A stretch of 64,000 bases of DNA from positions 1-64,000 of the forward strand of contig NZ_JQKI01000028.1 in the NCBI RefSeq assembly GCF_000745965.1, written 5' to 3'. A program made the position numbers and the translations under genes. Positions 9,261-19,984 of this stretch are shown here, in pieces. The stretch comes from Edaphobacter aggregans DSM 19364. GTDB lineage: Bacteria; Acidobacteriota; Terriglobia; Terriglobales; Acidobacteriaceae. The notes under the pieces were generated by a model. It had not been told where the DNA came from. It did not search any database and saw nothing but the letters and a program-made list of their open reading frames with translations. The number at the start of each line of letters is the position of its first letter. Within the stretch, counting starts at the first letter, position 1.

Positions 9261-10303
9261 ATGGCATCAATGACAGAAGCCACGAAGCACGGGCGGATCT
9301 CACAGCTGGATGGCGTGCGGACCATCGCGATTCTTACGGTGGTTCTGAATCATGCCTTCAGTATCAAGCTGTTATGGATAGGCGTAGACCTGTTCTTCAT
9401 CCTGTCTGGCTTTTTGATCACGGGAATCCTGCTGAAGCACAAGAAGTACCCGCTTGGCCGCTACTTCAAGGGGTTTTACAGCCGCCGGGTCCGCCGCATC
9501 CTTCCGCCGTATGCCCTGCTGATGATCGTCACGACGATCCTGTTCGGCACCGCGTGGATGAAGCATGCGTATCTTTATGTTTTGCTGATGAACTTCATAC
9601 TGGCCTTCTCACTTGAAGACCCGAGACGCTTGGCATGCTATGGTCGCTGGCTATTGAAGAGCAGTTTTATCTATTTTGGCCGTTCGCCGTTTATCTGCTA
9701 AGCGAGGCCGCGCTGGGTTGGACTGCCGCGGTTCTGGTAGTAGCGGTTCCCGTCCTCCGTTGGGTCTGCACGCCGCTGTTCTCGAACCACTGGCCGATCT
9801 ACTGTCTGACTCCATTCCGCATGGATCTGCTGCTGGTGGGTGCGCTGCTGGCGTTGGCTTGGATTCATCACCGGAAGACGATTGAGCGGTACGGGCATCT
9901 TGGTCTTCTGCTGCCGCCGATCGCCGCCGCGTATCTGTTCTACCTGGGGACACGTCTTCATGTGACCACGGATTCCAACTCGCGCCTGTCGAACACGATG
10001 GTGTACGAGGCGAGCCTGGTGGCGTGTACAGGCATCATGTTATGGGCGCTGAGTGGGAGATGGGTTGGCGTGTTGAAACTCGCGCCCGTGATGTATCTCG
10101 GTCGCATCAGCTACACGGTATACCTGATCCATGTGACCGCGCTTTACCTGGCAAGACGGGCGTTTCACAACACTGCCGCCATGGCAGCCATGGCCTTTGC
10201 GATGACGCTCGCGTATGCCACGCTTTCGTGGCGCTTTATGGAGCTCCCACTGCTGGGGCGGAATCCGAAGGAGTCGTCAGTCCTGATTACGAGTCAGTCC
10301 TGA
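9261..10303 (+). pseudogene. Acyltransferase_3 (OafA-like), frameshifted
   Basis: Two reading frames together make one membrane O-acyltransferase. The first (9261 onward) encodes ISQLDGVRTIAIL with the catalytic-type His in VVLNHAF, GVDLFFILSGFLITGILL and YSRRVRRILPPY. The second, open from 9617, continues with ETLGMLWSLAIEEQFYLFWP and the remaining membrane helices to 10303. The frame changes between 9612 and 9634, equivalent to one missing base. No slippery motif is evident, so it is either a recent inactivation or a sequencing error. Base composition is lower in GC than its neighbours. Such enzymes acylate surface polysaccharides. Confidence 0.8.
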
Positions 10304-10348
10304 TTACGAGATAGCCGGAACGGGGCGAGTCATCTTGAGGTCGTTGAT

Positions 10349-11017
10349 TCACCCCCAGATCGCATCCCCATAGGGAAACGGCCGATGCAGCTTACTCCTC
10401 CAGAAATAAGCCAGAATAATCACGCTGGCCGCCGCGGCATAAGCACACCACAGCGAAGTAAACGCGTACCGCTTCACCGCCATCACCGTCAGCAGAATCG
10501 CCAGATTCGCCGCGCCAAAGACCACCATATCTCTCACCTTCGAGAAGAACAGCGACCCGCACGTCGAGATCACATACAGCACCGCCAGTGCCGTGTTGTT
10601 CGTCCCGTCGTTGGTATAGACGATGCTGTTGTTCTGAACGAAAATCTGCAGCGGATACGCAATCAGCGCCCACAACATATAGAGCGCAGTTCCCGTTCCA
10701 ATGGCAAGAAATGGCAGCATCCGTTGCCGGCTCCTGCGGTCCGGCTCAAACAGCAGCACGCTCAGCGGAATCACAAACGGCAGCAGGCCCTGCGCGTACA
10801 GCACAAACGCGGCTCCCGTCTTGTGCGTCACCTCAGGCGACAACACACCATCCAGCCCCAGCCACACAAAGCCGTCGATAAACTGATGGACCGCAAACAA
10901 TGTCGGCAGCGAAGCGAACAGCAGCTCCCGTTTATGCTTCACCTTGGTCAGCGTCACCACCCCAACCGCCCCAAGCACTCCGCTCCCGACAAAGTTGGCC
11001 GCCGCAGAAAAGCACAT
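10349..11017 (-). CDS. DUF6629-like integral membrane protein
   Basis: A 222-residue protein starting MCFSAAANFVGSG, with about seven hydrophobic helices and short polar loops. The MCFSA start and the HQFIDGFVWLGL segment match a family annotated as DUF6629, whose function is unknown. It stands alone on the minus strand, convergent with the acyltransferase remnant. The spacer to RidA (11018-11109) probably holds the divergent promoters. Confidence 0.7.
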   Translation of the reverse strand: MCFSAAANFVGSGVLGAVGVVTLTKVKHKRELLFASLPTLFAVHQFIDGFVWLGLDGVLSPEVTHKTGAAFVLYAQGLLPFVIPLSVLLFEPDRRSRQRMLPFLAIGTGTALYMLWALIAYPLQIFVQNNSIVYTNDGTNNTALAVLYVISTCGSLFFSKVRDMVVFGAANLAILLTVMAVKRYAFTSLWCAYAAAASVIILAYFWRSKLHRPFPYGDAIWG

Positions 11018-11109
11018 CGATCCTGCCTCCTCAATCCGGATCAGCCGATCATACGTGATGTCCGGCAGATGGCCTCAATTGCCTGCATCACTGCCACTAC
11101 AATCCATCC

Positions 11110-11487
11110 ATGACCCAGCGCACCAACATCCCTGGCACATCTCCCTACGAGCCCATCATCGGCTTCTCCCGAGCCGTCCGCATCGGCAACTACGTCCACG
11201 TCTCCGGCACCGGCCCCGTCGGCGCCGATGACGACGACATCACCCGGCAGACCGAGCAGTGCCTCACCCTCATCGCCACTGCCCTCAAAAACGCTGGCTC
11301 CTCTATGGAACACGTCTATCGCACCCGCATCTTTCTCACTCACACCCAAGACTGGGAGGCCGCCGGTCGCATCCACGGGAAATTCTTCTCTCACATCCGC
11401 CCCGCCGCCACCATGGTCATAGTCAAAGAACTCCTCAACCCAAACTGGCGCATCGAGATCGAGGCCGACGCTCACATCCCCGAATAA
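11110..11487 (+). CDS. RidA/YjgF family protein
   Basis: A 125-residue Rid-family protein. The fold is recognisable from FSRAVRIGNYVHVSGTGPVG, the central QTEQCLTLIATALKNAGSS, and VYRTRIFLTH. A conserved Arg is near VYRTR, but the canonical RidA C-terminal motif is altered (IEIEADAHIPE). Members hydrolyse reactive enamine/imine intermediates or related compounds. This looks like one of the non-archetypal Rid subfamilies, so deaminase activity is not assured. Confidence 0.85.
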   Translation: MTQRTNIPGTSPYEPIIGFSRAVRIGNYVHVSGTGPVGADDDDITRQTEQCLTLIATALKNAGSSMEHVYRTRIFLTHTQDWEAAGRIHGKFFSHIRPAATMVIVKELLNPNWRIEIEADAHIPE

Positions 11488-11532
11488 CATTTCCGCGCGC
11501 AATTGCTCCGGCTGTGGCTAAAATCGGTGCCA

Positions 11533-12009
11533 ATGACAATCGCTGCGCGCCCGAGCCTCATCCAGGTCATCGCCGGAGCCGGTCTTCTCGTCGGCACGCT
11601 CGACATCCTCGACGCCATCGTCTTCTACGGACTCCGTGGCGTCTCTGCCACACGCATCCTGCAGGGCATTGCCTTCGGCCTCATCGGCCGCACCGCCTTC
11701 ACCCAGGGCGTGCGATCAGCCGCCCTCGGCCTGCTCCTCCACTTCTTCATTGCAACAACGTGGGCAGCGATCTATCTACTCGCCAGCCGCAGGCTCCCGC
11801 TCTCGCGTCACCCGTGGATCTCCGGCACGCTCTATGGCATCACTGTCTACATCATCATGAACTACGTCGTGCTTCCGCTCTCGCACGTCGGCCTCCGACC
11901 GCTGCCGCCGCTCATTCCTCTCATCAACGGAGTCGGCGCGCTCATCGTGTGCATCGGACTTCCCCTCGCCTTCATCGCCCGCCGCTACATCTCCCATCAG
12001 GCCGCCTGA
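11533..12009 (+). CDS. Hypothetical four-TM membrane protein
   Basis: A 158-residue protein with four predicted membrane helices (about residues 12-32, 57-80, 98-120 and 128-148) and no recognisable catalytic motif. The start at the ATG (11533) is preferred to an in-frame TTG at 11503. It sits between ridA and pgk in the same direction, but spacing does not prove an operon. Confidence 0.7.
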   Translation: MTIAARPSLIQVIAGAGLLVGTLDILDAIVFYGLRGVSATRILQGIAFGLIGRTAFTQGVRSAALGLLLHFFIATTWAAIYLLASRRLPLSRHPWISGTLYGITVYIIMNYVVLPLSHVGLRPLPPLIPLINGVGALIVCIGLPLAFIARRYISHQAA

Positions 12010-12119
12010 ACTTTTCACAACCCCTGATCCCTAAGCTTTCCCCCGAACCGCTATGATGGAAGGCCGGAGACGTTCTCGTCACAGACGGAAGCTCCAGACT
12101 CTTGCCTGAAGGAACTCGC

Positions 12120-13346
12120 ATGTCGAAGTTGTCCATCCGCGACCTTGATCTCACCAACAAGCGCGTTCTCATCCGCGTCGACTTCAACGTTCCCCTCGCC
12201 GTGAATGGTCCCGACAGCTCTCCGCGCATCAGCGACGACACGCGCATCCGCGAGACCATCCCCACCATCGAGTACGCCCTCCGCCGCAAGGCGCGCGTCA
12301 TCCTCTGCTCGCATCTCGGCCGCCCCAAAGGCAAGGTGGTTCCCTCCATGAGCCTTCGCCCAGTCGTCGATCGCCTCCGCGAGCTGCTCGATCACGTCAT
12401 CAGCGAGGAGGAGAACGTCGCCTTCTCTCCCGAGTGCGTTGGCGACATCGCCTCAGAGATGGTCGGCAACCTCGAGCCCGGCCAGCCTTTGCTCCTTGAA
12501 AACCTCCGCTTCCACGCCGAAGAAGAGCAGAATGATCCCGAGTTCGCCCGTCAGCTCGCCTCGCTCTGCGACATCTACATCAACGACGCCTTCGGCAGCG
12601 CACACCGCGCCCACGCCTCCACCGAGGGCATCACCCACTTCGTGCCTGTCGCCGCCGCCGGCCTGCTCATGGAAAAGGAGCTCACCTACCTCACCAAGGC
12701 GGTCGCCGACCCCATCAAGCCCTTCGTCGCCATCATCGGAGGAGCCAAGGTCTCCGACAAGATCGAGGTCATCGACAGCCTCCTCGATCGCGCCACCTCG
12801 CTCATCATCGGCGGAGGCATGGCCTACACCTTCCTCAACGCCCAAGGCCAGACCACCGGCAAGTCCCTCGTCGAGACCGACAAGATCGACGTCGCCAAAG
12901 CCGCGCTCGAAAAGGCAGAGAAGAAGGGGGTCAATCTCCTTCTCCCCGTCGACCACGTCCTCGCCGACAAGTTCGCCGCCGACGCGAAGACGCAGACCTT
13001 CTCCGGCACCGGTCCCTTCCCCGCCGAATGGATGGGCCTGGACATCGGCCCCGCCTCCATCGACCTCTTCAAAAAAGAGATCGCCGACGCCATCACCATC
13101 GTCTGGAACGGCCCTATGGGAGTCTTCGAGATGCCAGCCTTCGCCAAGGGAACCAACGCCATCGCCAAAGCCGTCGCCGCCAACCAGGACGCCACCAGCA
13201 TCGTCGGCGGCGGAGACTCCGTAGCAGCCGTCCAGCAGTCCGGAGTCGCCGACAAGATCACCCACATCTCTACCGGCGGCGGAGCCTCCCTCGAGTTCCT
13301 CGAAGGCAAGACCCTGCCCGGCGTCGCGGCACTGACTGACAAGTAG
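12120..13346 (+). CDS. pgk: Phosphoglycerate kinase
   Basis: A 408-residue PGK with all landmarks: RVDFNVPL near the N-terminus, CSHLGRPKG, LLENLRFH, INDAFGSAHRAHAS, the hinge GGAKVSDKI, and the nucleotide-binding GGGDSVAAV near the end. It transfers phosphate from 1,3-bisphosphoglycerate to ADP. An AAGGA site supports the ATG at 12120 over a TTG six codons upstream. tpiA follows 128 bp later with an intergenic repeat between them. Confidence 0.97.
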   Translation: MSKLSIRDLDLTNKRVLIRVDFNVPLAVNGPDSSPRISDDTRIRETIPTIEYALRRKARVILCSHLGRPKGKVVPSMSLRPVVDRLRELLDHVISEEENVAFSPECVGDIASEMVGNLEPGQPLLLENLRFHAEEEQNDPEFARQLASLCDIYINDAFGSAHRAHASTEGITHFVPVAAAGLLMEKELTYLTKAVADPIKPFVAIIGGAKVSDKIEVIDSLLDRATSLIIGGGMAYTFLNAQGQTTGKSLVETDKIDVAKAALEKAEKKGVNLLLPVDHVLADKFAADAKTQTFSGTGPFPAEWMGLDIGPASIDLFKKEIADAITIVWNGPMGVFEMPAFAKGTNAIAKAVAANQDATSIVGGGDSVAAVQQSGVADKITHISTGGGASLEFLEGKTLPGVAALTDK

Positions 13347-13362
13347 TGAAACGCATTTTGTC

Positions 13363-13405
13363 GTCATTCTGACCCTGAGCGCAGCCGAAGGGGGAAGAAT
13401 CTCAG
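13363..13405. repeat. Dispersed intergenic repeat, type A
   Basis: GTCATTCTGACCCTGAGCGC followed by AGCCGAAGGGGGAAGAATCTCAG. Near-identical copies lie at 30669-30711 and 60523-60565. It occupies the pgk-tpiA spacer. Just downstream a 14-nt unit (TTGAACCCTAGATG) is directly repeated (about 13424-13450). Confidence 0.8.
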
Positions 13406-13474
13406 CATTCGTCTTTACGCTGTTGAACCCTAGATGTTGAACCCTAGATATTGCTGCGAGGAATACTGTCTCCC

Positions 13475-14233
13475 ATGCGCAAACTGCTCATCGCTGCCAA
13501 CTGGAAGATGTACAAGACCCCCGCCGAGTCCACCGCCTTCCTCACCGCCTTCGCCCCTCTCGTCAAGCACCACGACAAAACCGAGATCGTCCTCTGTCCC
13601 TCGATGACCTCGCTCCCCGCGCTCGTCGACGCCGCCCGCTCCAAATCCGTCTCCATCGGCGCGCAGAACATGCACTGGCTCAACGAAGGCGCCTACACCG
13701 GCGAAACATCGCCCACAATGCTCACCGCCATCGGAGCCACCCACGTCCTCATCGGCCACTCCGAGCGCCGCCAGTACTTCAACGAGACTGACACTACCGT
13801 CAATCTCAAGCTCAAGTCCGCCCTCGCGCACTCGCTCACCCCCATCGTGTGCGTCGGCGAGCACCTCAACGAGCGCGAATCCAACCTCACTGCCAACGTC
13901 CTCAAACTTCAGGTCTCCGTAGCCCTCGAAGGCATTGACCCCGCCGCTCTCGCCCCGCTCGTCATCGCGTACGAGCCCGTCTGGGCCATCGGCACCGGGC
14001 GTACCGCCACCCCCGAGATCGCCGAGGAGGCCCACAAGATCATCCGCACCCAGATCGCCCAGGTCGCCGGCTCCAGCGTCGCCGCCGCAACCCGCATCCT
14101 CTATGGCGGCTCCGTCAAGCCCGACAACGCCACCGCGCTCTGCCGCCTCGACGACATCGACGGAGCCCTCGTCGGCGGAGCCTCACTCGACCCCGCCTCC
14201 TTCGCCCAGATCATCATCAACGCCACCCACTAG
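13475..14233 (+). CDS. tpiA: Triosephosphate isomerase
   Basis: A 252-residue TIM-barrel enzyme. Catalytic Lys11 lies in AANWKMYKT, the catalytic His in LIGHSERR, the catalytic Glu in AYEPVWAIGTG, and the phosphate-binding loops are LYGGSVKPDN and GGASLDP. It interconverts dihydroxyacetone phosphate and glyceraldehyde-3-phosphate. The ATG at 13475 starts the canonical MRKLLIAANW. With gap and pgk this completes the triose part of glycolysis within 6.3 kb. Confidence 0.97.
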   Translation: MRKLLIAANWKMYKTPAESTAFLTAFAPLVKHHDKTEIVLCPSMTSLPALVDAARSKSVSIGAQNMHWLNEGAYTGETSPTMLTAIGATHVLIGHSERRQYFNETDTTVNLKLKSALAHSLTPIVCVGEHLNERESNLTANVLKLQVSVALEGIDPAALAPLVIAYEPVWAIGTGRTATPEIAEEAHKIIRTQIAQVAGSSVAAATRILYGGSVKPDNATALCRLDDIDGALVGGASLDPASFAQIIINATH

Positions 14234-14289
14234 CCCCGCGCCGTCCAAAAGCCAAAAGCCGCGCGGCGAAGCCAGCACGGCAACTATTT

Positions 14290-14322
14290 TCCTACTCCCT
14301 ATTCCCTACTCCCTGCCTTACC
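14290..14322. repeat. Low-complexity ACTCCCTATTCCC motif
   Basis: Overlapping copies of TACTCCCTATTCCC/TACTCCCTG lie in the convergent tpiA-lepB spacer. The same motif is repeated at about 55470-55501 upstream of rph. It is a simple-sequence element of unknown role. Confidence 0.55.
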
Positions 14323-14935
14323 TCACTACTCCCACCTGCTCCATCGGCCAGTACACGAACGCCGCCTTCCCATAGATCAGGTCACGGTCCACTGGACCAA
14401 AGTCCCGGCTATCGCTCGAGATCGACCTGTGGTCGCCCATCACGAAGTACTCGTGCGCTGGCACCCTCGTCTCCGGCAGCGAGCGGTCGTCCTCGAACCG
14501 CGGCGGAACGTACTTCTCCACCAGCTCCTTGCCATTCACGAAGACATGGCCATGCTCAATTTTAAGATCGTCCCCCGGCAGCGCGATCACGCGCTTGATA
14601 TAGCTCTTCTGGTGATCGTGCGGATAGAGGAACACCACTACATCCCCGCGCTGTATCTCGCCCACACGATACGCCAGCTTGTTGATGAACAACCGGTCCT
14701 GATCCTCGAGCATCGGCAGCATGCTCGTCCCCTCTACGCGCACCGGCTGATACAGGAAGATGATGATGAACGTCGAGACCGCCACCGAGACCACCAGGTC
14801 CCGAAGCCATGAATGCATCCCGCTCTTTCGCTTGCTGGTCTCACGCGGGTTGTTCCCTGGGCCAGCCGAAGCGGTCACCGGAGCCTCGCCGATCTGCTCC
14901 TCGTTCTGCACCTGATTGTTCGTCTCCTGTGTCAT
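14318..14935 (-). CDS. lepB: Signal peptidase I
   Basis: A 205-residue type I signal peptidase. A charged N-terminal extension precedes a single membrane anchor (about residues 46-62). The catalytic serine is Ser71 in EGTSMLPML and the general base is Lys114 in YIKRVIALPGD. The C-terminal box is GDHRSISSDSRDFGPV. It cleaves signal peptides of exported proteins on the outer face of the inner membrane. Its start overlaps the stop of the beta-lactamase-like gene (ATGA), so the pair is co-translated. Confidence 0.95.
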   Translation of the reverse strand: MTQETNNQVQNEEQIGEAPVTASAGPGNNPRETSKRKSGMHSWLRDLVVSVAVSTFIIIFLYQPVRVEGTSMLPMLEDQDRLFINKLAYRVGEIQRGDVVVFLYPHDHQKSYIKRVIALPGDDLKIEHGHVFVNGKELVEKYVPPRFEDDRSLPETRVPAHEYFVMGDHRSISSDSRDFGPVDRDLIYGKAAFVYWPMEQVGVVR

Positions 14936-16023
14936 TTAGACGCACCCGATCCGGCTCCGGCAGCAGGCAGCGCAGCCAGTCCCAACCCGGGAACCAGCGT
15001 CTTGCCGTCCAGGCCCTCCGGCGACCAGGCCTCCACGATCTCCTTCGCGAGCCGTGCAACCATCATCTCAGCCTGATTGTCCGCCGTCCAGCTCTTGTCA
15101 TCGTTGTCATACGTAAAGATCGAGATCACCATCGGCCCTGACTTCCCCGCCACGATCGCCACGTCGTTCCGTACCGCATTCAGGCTCCCCGTCTTGCTCG
15201 CAATCCCCGACCCCGTCTCGCTTGAATCCAATTTCTCAAGATATCGCGGTATCGTATTGCGATAGAACTGATTACGCAACATGGTCAGCGCCACCTGGCA
15301 GATCGTCGCATCCCCCGACTGCCCGGCCTCCCCTGGCCCCGCCAGCTCGCAGCGGCCGATCCGCTCCATCACCGTCGCCATCTCGCGTGCCGTCGTCTTC
15401 CCCAGCCCGAACTTCGGCTGGTCCGCCGGCATCGGCCCCGTCGCCGGCTTCATCACTTTTTTGTAAAGATGCGTGTCTTTCAGCCCCAGCCACGCGATCC
15501 GCGAATTCACCGCATCCACCCCGAACCGGTCGATCGCCAGGTTCGTCGCCGTGTTGTCGCTCACGATCACCATCATCGTCAGTACGTCCTTCAGCGTTAA
15601 CGTCACGGGAGTGTCAAAAAATGTAAGCACCCCCGAGCCGCTCACCCCGTCGCCCTTCTGCAATGTCAATTTTTCGTCCCAGTGCGCCTTACCGGCTCGC
15701 ACCTCCTCCATTGCCTCAAACAGGATCGTCAGCTTGATCACCGAAGCCGTCTGCACCGGCCGATCCGCGTCCACCGCGACCGTCTTCCCCGTGTTCAACT
15801 GCGTCGCATACAGGGCCACATGCCCCTTCAGCTGCGCTGCCAGCGCCTCCAGCCTCTGCTCCAGAGCACCATCCACGCCTCCGGCTCCAACGGGGACACC
15901 CCCGCGAGCGGCTTCCGCGTCTAATATCATGGCTGGAGGCTCCGCCACCATGCGTGCGGTCGTCGCCATTGCAAGAACAATCGCTCCCGCAGCGAACAGG
16001 GTGCGGACAAAGTTGTTGGTCAT
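14932..16023 (-). CDS. Class A beta-lactamase-like serine hydrolase
   Basis: A 363-residue exported protein (signal peptide about 1-27) of the beta-lactamase2/penicillin-binding fold. It has SVIK (Ser94, Lys97), SDN (155-157) and a late KTG in ASKTGSLNAV. The Glu-containing omega-loop motif of true class A beta-lactamases is not visible, so a DD-peptidase or wall hydrolase role is as likely as antibiotic resistance. The start at 16023 is chosen for the signal peptide; 16032 is the alternative. Divergent from murQ and overlapping lepB. Confidence 0.82.
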   Translation of the reverse strand: MTNNFVRTLFAAGAIVLAMATTARMVAEPPAMILDAEAARGGVPVGAGGVDGALEQRLEALAAQLKGHVALYATQLNTGKTVAVDADRPVQTASVIKLTILFEAMEEVRAGKAHWDEKLTLQKGDGVSGSGVLTFFDTPVTLTLKDVLTMMVIVSDNTATNLAIDRFGVDAVNSRIAWLGLKDTHLYKKVMKPATGPMPADQPKFGLGKTTAREMATVMERIGRCELAGPGEAGQSGDATICQVALTMLRNQFYRNTIPRYLEKLDSSETGSGIASKTGSLNAVRNDVAIVAGKSGPMVISIFTYDNDDKSWTADNQAEMMVARLAKEIVEAWSPEGLDGKTLVPGLGLAALPAAGAGSGASK

Positions 16024-16227
16024 GTCTTGCATCTTACAAACAACCGCTGGATTCGTGACGGCTTTTGCGGCCGAACTTTCTCTAGCACATATTTCCCACT
16101 TCGCCCACAACAACTTCGTACCGTGCTGCTCACCCGGTACCAAACGGGAACGTTTCTATGCGCATCTAACTCCGAATAGGACTAGAATCGAGTAGGAATC
16201 CCCGCAAGTTCGTAGCAGGATCTTTTT

Positions 16228-17205
16228 ATGGCAACCCTAACCATGCTCGAGCCGGCTCAGCAGAAGACTGTATCAGCCCCGACCCCTAATGGCCCCGACG
16301 AGTTCCAGGGGCTCATCACGGAGACCTCTAACGCCGCCTCCGAAGGACTCGATACCAAGTCCGCTCTCGAAATAGCACGCATCATCAACCACGAAGACGC
16401 CAAGATCGCCGCAGCCGTCAAGAAGGCGCTGCCTGAGATCGCCATCGTCATCGACACCGTCGCGCGTTCCCTCCGCGACGGCGGCCGGCTCATCTACGTC
16501 GGCGCGGGCTCCTCCGGCCGCATTGCGTCGCTCGACGCATCAGAGTGCCCGCCCACCTTCTCCACCGCGCCTGCGCAGGTACAGTACATCATGGCCGGCG
16601 GACCCAAGGCTCTCGCCTCCGCCTCTGACGTCAACGAAGACTCGCCCGAGCTCGGCCAGCGCGACATCGCCCGCCGCCGTCCCACGCGCAAAGACATCGT
16701 CATCGGAGTCTCCGCCTCCGGCCGTACGCCTTATGTTGTAGGTGCGGTCGAGTACGCGCGCGCCCGCGGAGCCAAGACCGCCGCCATCACCTGCAACCTG
16801 AACACCGCTCTCGCCGACGTCGCCGACACCACCATCGTCACCGAGGTCGGCCCCGAGGTCATCTCCGGCTCCACGCGCATGAAGTCCGCCTCCGCCCAGA
16901 AGATGATCCTCAACATGATCACCACTGGCGCCATGACGCGGCTCGGCTACGTCTACGACAACCTGATGGTGAACGTGCACATGAAGAACGCCAAGCTCGT
17001 CGAGCGCGGCATTCGCGTGCTCATGAAGGTCTGCAACATCGACCGCGAGGCCGCCATCCGCACCATCAAGTCCGCAGGCAAATCCATCCCCATCGCCGTC
17101 GTAATGCTAAAAGCAAACGTCGACAAGATGGAAGCCGTCCGCCGCCTCACCAAATCCGACGGTAACGTCCGCCTAGCCATCGACGACTCCAGACTCGAAC
17201 TATAA
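16228..17205 (+). CDS. murQ: N-acetylmuramic acid 6-phosphate etherase
   Basis: A 325-residue MurQ with an SIS sugar-binding domain. Diagnostic segments are YVGAGSSGRIASLDASECPP, GVSASGRTPYVVGAVEYA, and GPEVISGSTRMKSASAQKM. It removes the lactyl ether of MurNAc-6-phosphate to give GlcNAc-6-phosphate during peptidoglycan recycling. The CBM9-like gene follows after 8 nt. The 16144-16227 spacer is shared with the divergent hydrolase gene. Confidence 0.95.
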   Translation: MATLTMLEPAQQKTVSAPTPNGPDEFQGLITETSNAASEGLDTKSALEIARIINHEDAKIAAAVKKALPEIAIVIDTVARSLRDGGRLIYVGAGSSGRIASLDASECPPTFSTAPAQVQYIMAGGPKALASASDVNEDSPELGQRDIARRRPTRKDIVIGVSASGRTPYVVGAVEYARARGAKTAAITCNLNTALADVADTTIVTEVGPEVISGSTRMKSASAQKMILNMITTGAMTRLGYVYDNLMVNVHMKNAKLVERGIRVLMKVCNIDREAAIRTIKSAGKSIPIAVVMLKANVDKMEAVRRLTKSDGNVRLAIDDSRLEL

Positions 17206-17213
17206 GACCTCCT

Positions 17214-17951
17214 TTGATCAAGCCCATCGCAACGCTCACGTTGTTGGCCGCAGGTGTGTGCTTTGCACAGTCACCGCAGCTCCCGAAGTCTTACGACTGC
17301 CACCACACCAAAAAGCCCCTCACCATCGACGGCAAGCTCGACGACTCCGCATGGAAGAACGCCGCATGGACCGACGAATTCGTCGACATCGAAGGCGAGG
17401 CCAAGCCCAAGCCCCGCTTTCGCACCCGCATGAAGATGCTCTGGGACGCGACCTACCTCTACGTCGGCGCCGAGCTCGATGAGCCCGACATCAAGGCAAA
17501 GCTCACCCAGCACGACTCCGTCATCTTCCACGACAACGACTTCGAGCTCTTCCTCAAGCCGCCCACCGGAACCCCCGGCTACTTCGAGTTCGAGATCAAC
17601 GCCCTCAACACCTCATGGGACCTCTACCTCAACAAGCCTTACCGCGAGAACGGCAAGGCCGACAACTCCTGGGACATCCCCGGCCTCAAGACCGCCGTCA
17701 CGCTCAACGGCACCCTCAACGACTCCACCGACACCGACCACGGTTGGACCGTCGAGATCGCCATCCCCTGGACCGCCTTCACCTCGCGCCTCCCCGTCGA
17801 GCCACCGAAGCCAGGCGCCGAGTGGCGCGTCAACTTCAGCCGCGTCGAATGGAAGGCCGGCCAGCCCAAGGAAGACAACTGGGTCTGGTCCCCCCAGGGA
17901 GTGGTCAACATGCACATCCCCGACCAGTGGGGCTACCTCCACTTCCGCTAA
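17214..17951 (+). CDS. Exported CBM9-like carbohydrate-binding protein
   Basis: A 245-residue secreted protein (signal peptide MIKPIATLTLLAAGVCFAQS) with a family 9-like carbohydrate-binding domain: an N-terminal LTIDGKLDDSAWKNAAWT, WDATYLYVGAELDEPDI, and C-terminal WRVNFSRVEWK. Such domains bind sugar chain ends, usually attached to glycanases; here the domain stands alone. The start is TTG, 8 nt after the murQ stop, with a weak ribosome site, so it may rely on coupling to murQ. A link to wall recycling is inferred from position only. Confidence 0.8.
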   Translation: MIKPIATLTLLAAGVCFAQSPQLPKSYDCHHTKKPLTIDGKLDDSAWKNAAWTDEFVDIEGEAKPKPRFRTRMKMLWDATYLYVGAELDEPDIKAKLTQHDSVIFHDNDFELFLKPPTGTPGYFEFEINALNTSWDLYLNKPYRENGKADNSWDIPGLKTAVTLNGTLNDSTDTDHGWTVEIAIPWTAFTSRLPVEPPKPGAEWRVNFSRVEWKAGQPKEDNWVWSPQGVVNMHIPDQWGYLHFR

Positions 17952-17966
17952 CCAGCCTGAACAATG

Positions 17967-18002
17967 GGTGCCCCACATCTCGATTCTGAGAAGTGGGGCA
18001 GG
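17967..18002 (+). terminator. Hairpin after CBM9-like gene
   Basis: TGCCCCAC (17969-17976) pairs with GTGGGGCA (17993-18000) around a 16-nt loop that itself contains CTCGATTCTGAG. It sits 17 nt after the stop and could be a terminator or a short repeat. Confidence 0.5.
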
Positions 18003-18109
18003 ATGCCGCTCGGGGCGAAGGCCCCACCGAAACATTCCCCGCAGACCGTGTTTATTTCATCAGCACGTTCGCGCAGCCCCAATCGCTGACGCAAGGAGAA
18101 CACACAATC

Positions 18110-18577
18110 ATGAAACGTATTCTTCTCAGCTCCGCCCTGGCCCTCTCCCTCGCCGCCACCGCTGCCCTCGCCCAACAGCCAGCCCAGTCCACGCAGCCTT
18201 CAGGCGACACCACCACCCAGCAGCCCGCCGGTCACAACGGCCACCACTTCCGCCACCACAAGATGGACCCCCAGAAGGCCGCCCAGCATATCGGCAAGCG
18301 CCTCAACCTCTCCGCCGACCAGACCGCGAAGCTCGAGCCCATCTTCACCAACCAGCAGCAGAAGATGGCCGCCCTCCACAGCGACACCAGCCTCACCAAA
18401 GCCCAGCGCCGCGAGCAGGCCCGCGCCATCTTCAAGGACACGCACGACCAGCTCTCTCAGGTCCTCACACCCGACCAGATGCAGCAGCTGAACTCCATGC
18501 ACCGCGGCTTCCGCGGCGGCAAGCACCAGCAGCCCCAGCAGCAGCCTGAGCCGACCACGCCTCCGTCCAACAGCTAA
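18110..18577 (+). CDS. Exported Spy/LTXXQ-like helical protein
   Basis: A 155-residue periplasmic protein with a clear signal peptide (cleavage after ATAALA). A His-rich segment (GHNGHHFRHHK) is followed by a helical region with LNLSADQTAKLEPIF and LTPDQMQQLNSM, the repeated pattern of Spy/CpxP-type envelope-stress proteins, and a Gln/Pro tail. The His cluster suggests metal binding. The start follows AAGGAG; a longer form upstream has no ribosome site. Confidence 0.75.
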   Translation: MKRILLSSALALSLAATAALAQQPAQSTQPSGDTTTQQPAGHNGHHFRHHKMDPQKAAQHIGKRLNLSADQTAKLEPIFTNQQQKMAALHSDTSLTKAQRREQARAIFKDTHDQLSQVLTPDQMQQLNSMHRGFRGGKHQQPQQQPEPTTPPSNS

Positions 18578-18596
18578 CGCTCTTGCTGCACACATC

Positions 18597-18630
18597 AAGC
18601 CGCCCCCGCCCGAGGGGCGGCTTCCCTTTT
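18597..18630 (+). terminator. Rho-independent terminator
   Basis: AAGCCGCCCC (18597-18606) pairs with GGGGCGGCTT (18614-18623) around 7 nt, followed by CCCTTTT. It ends the Spy-like transcript before murA. Confidence 0.85.
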
Positions 18631-18682
18631 CCGCACCAATCTCAACACCCATTTCCTCCTGACTCTTTCGTAAACTGTCCCA

Positions 18683-19966
<1,284 letters not shown>

Positions 19967-19984
19967 TTGCCTCGCCTCTGATGT

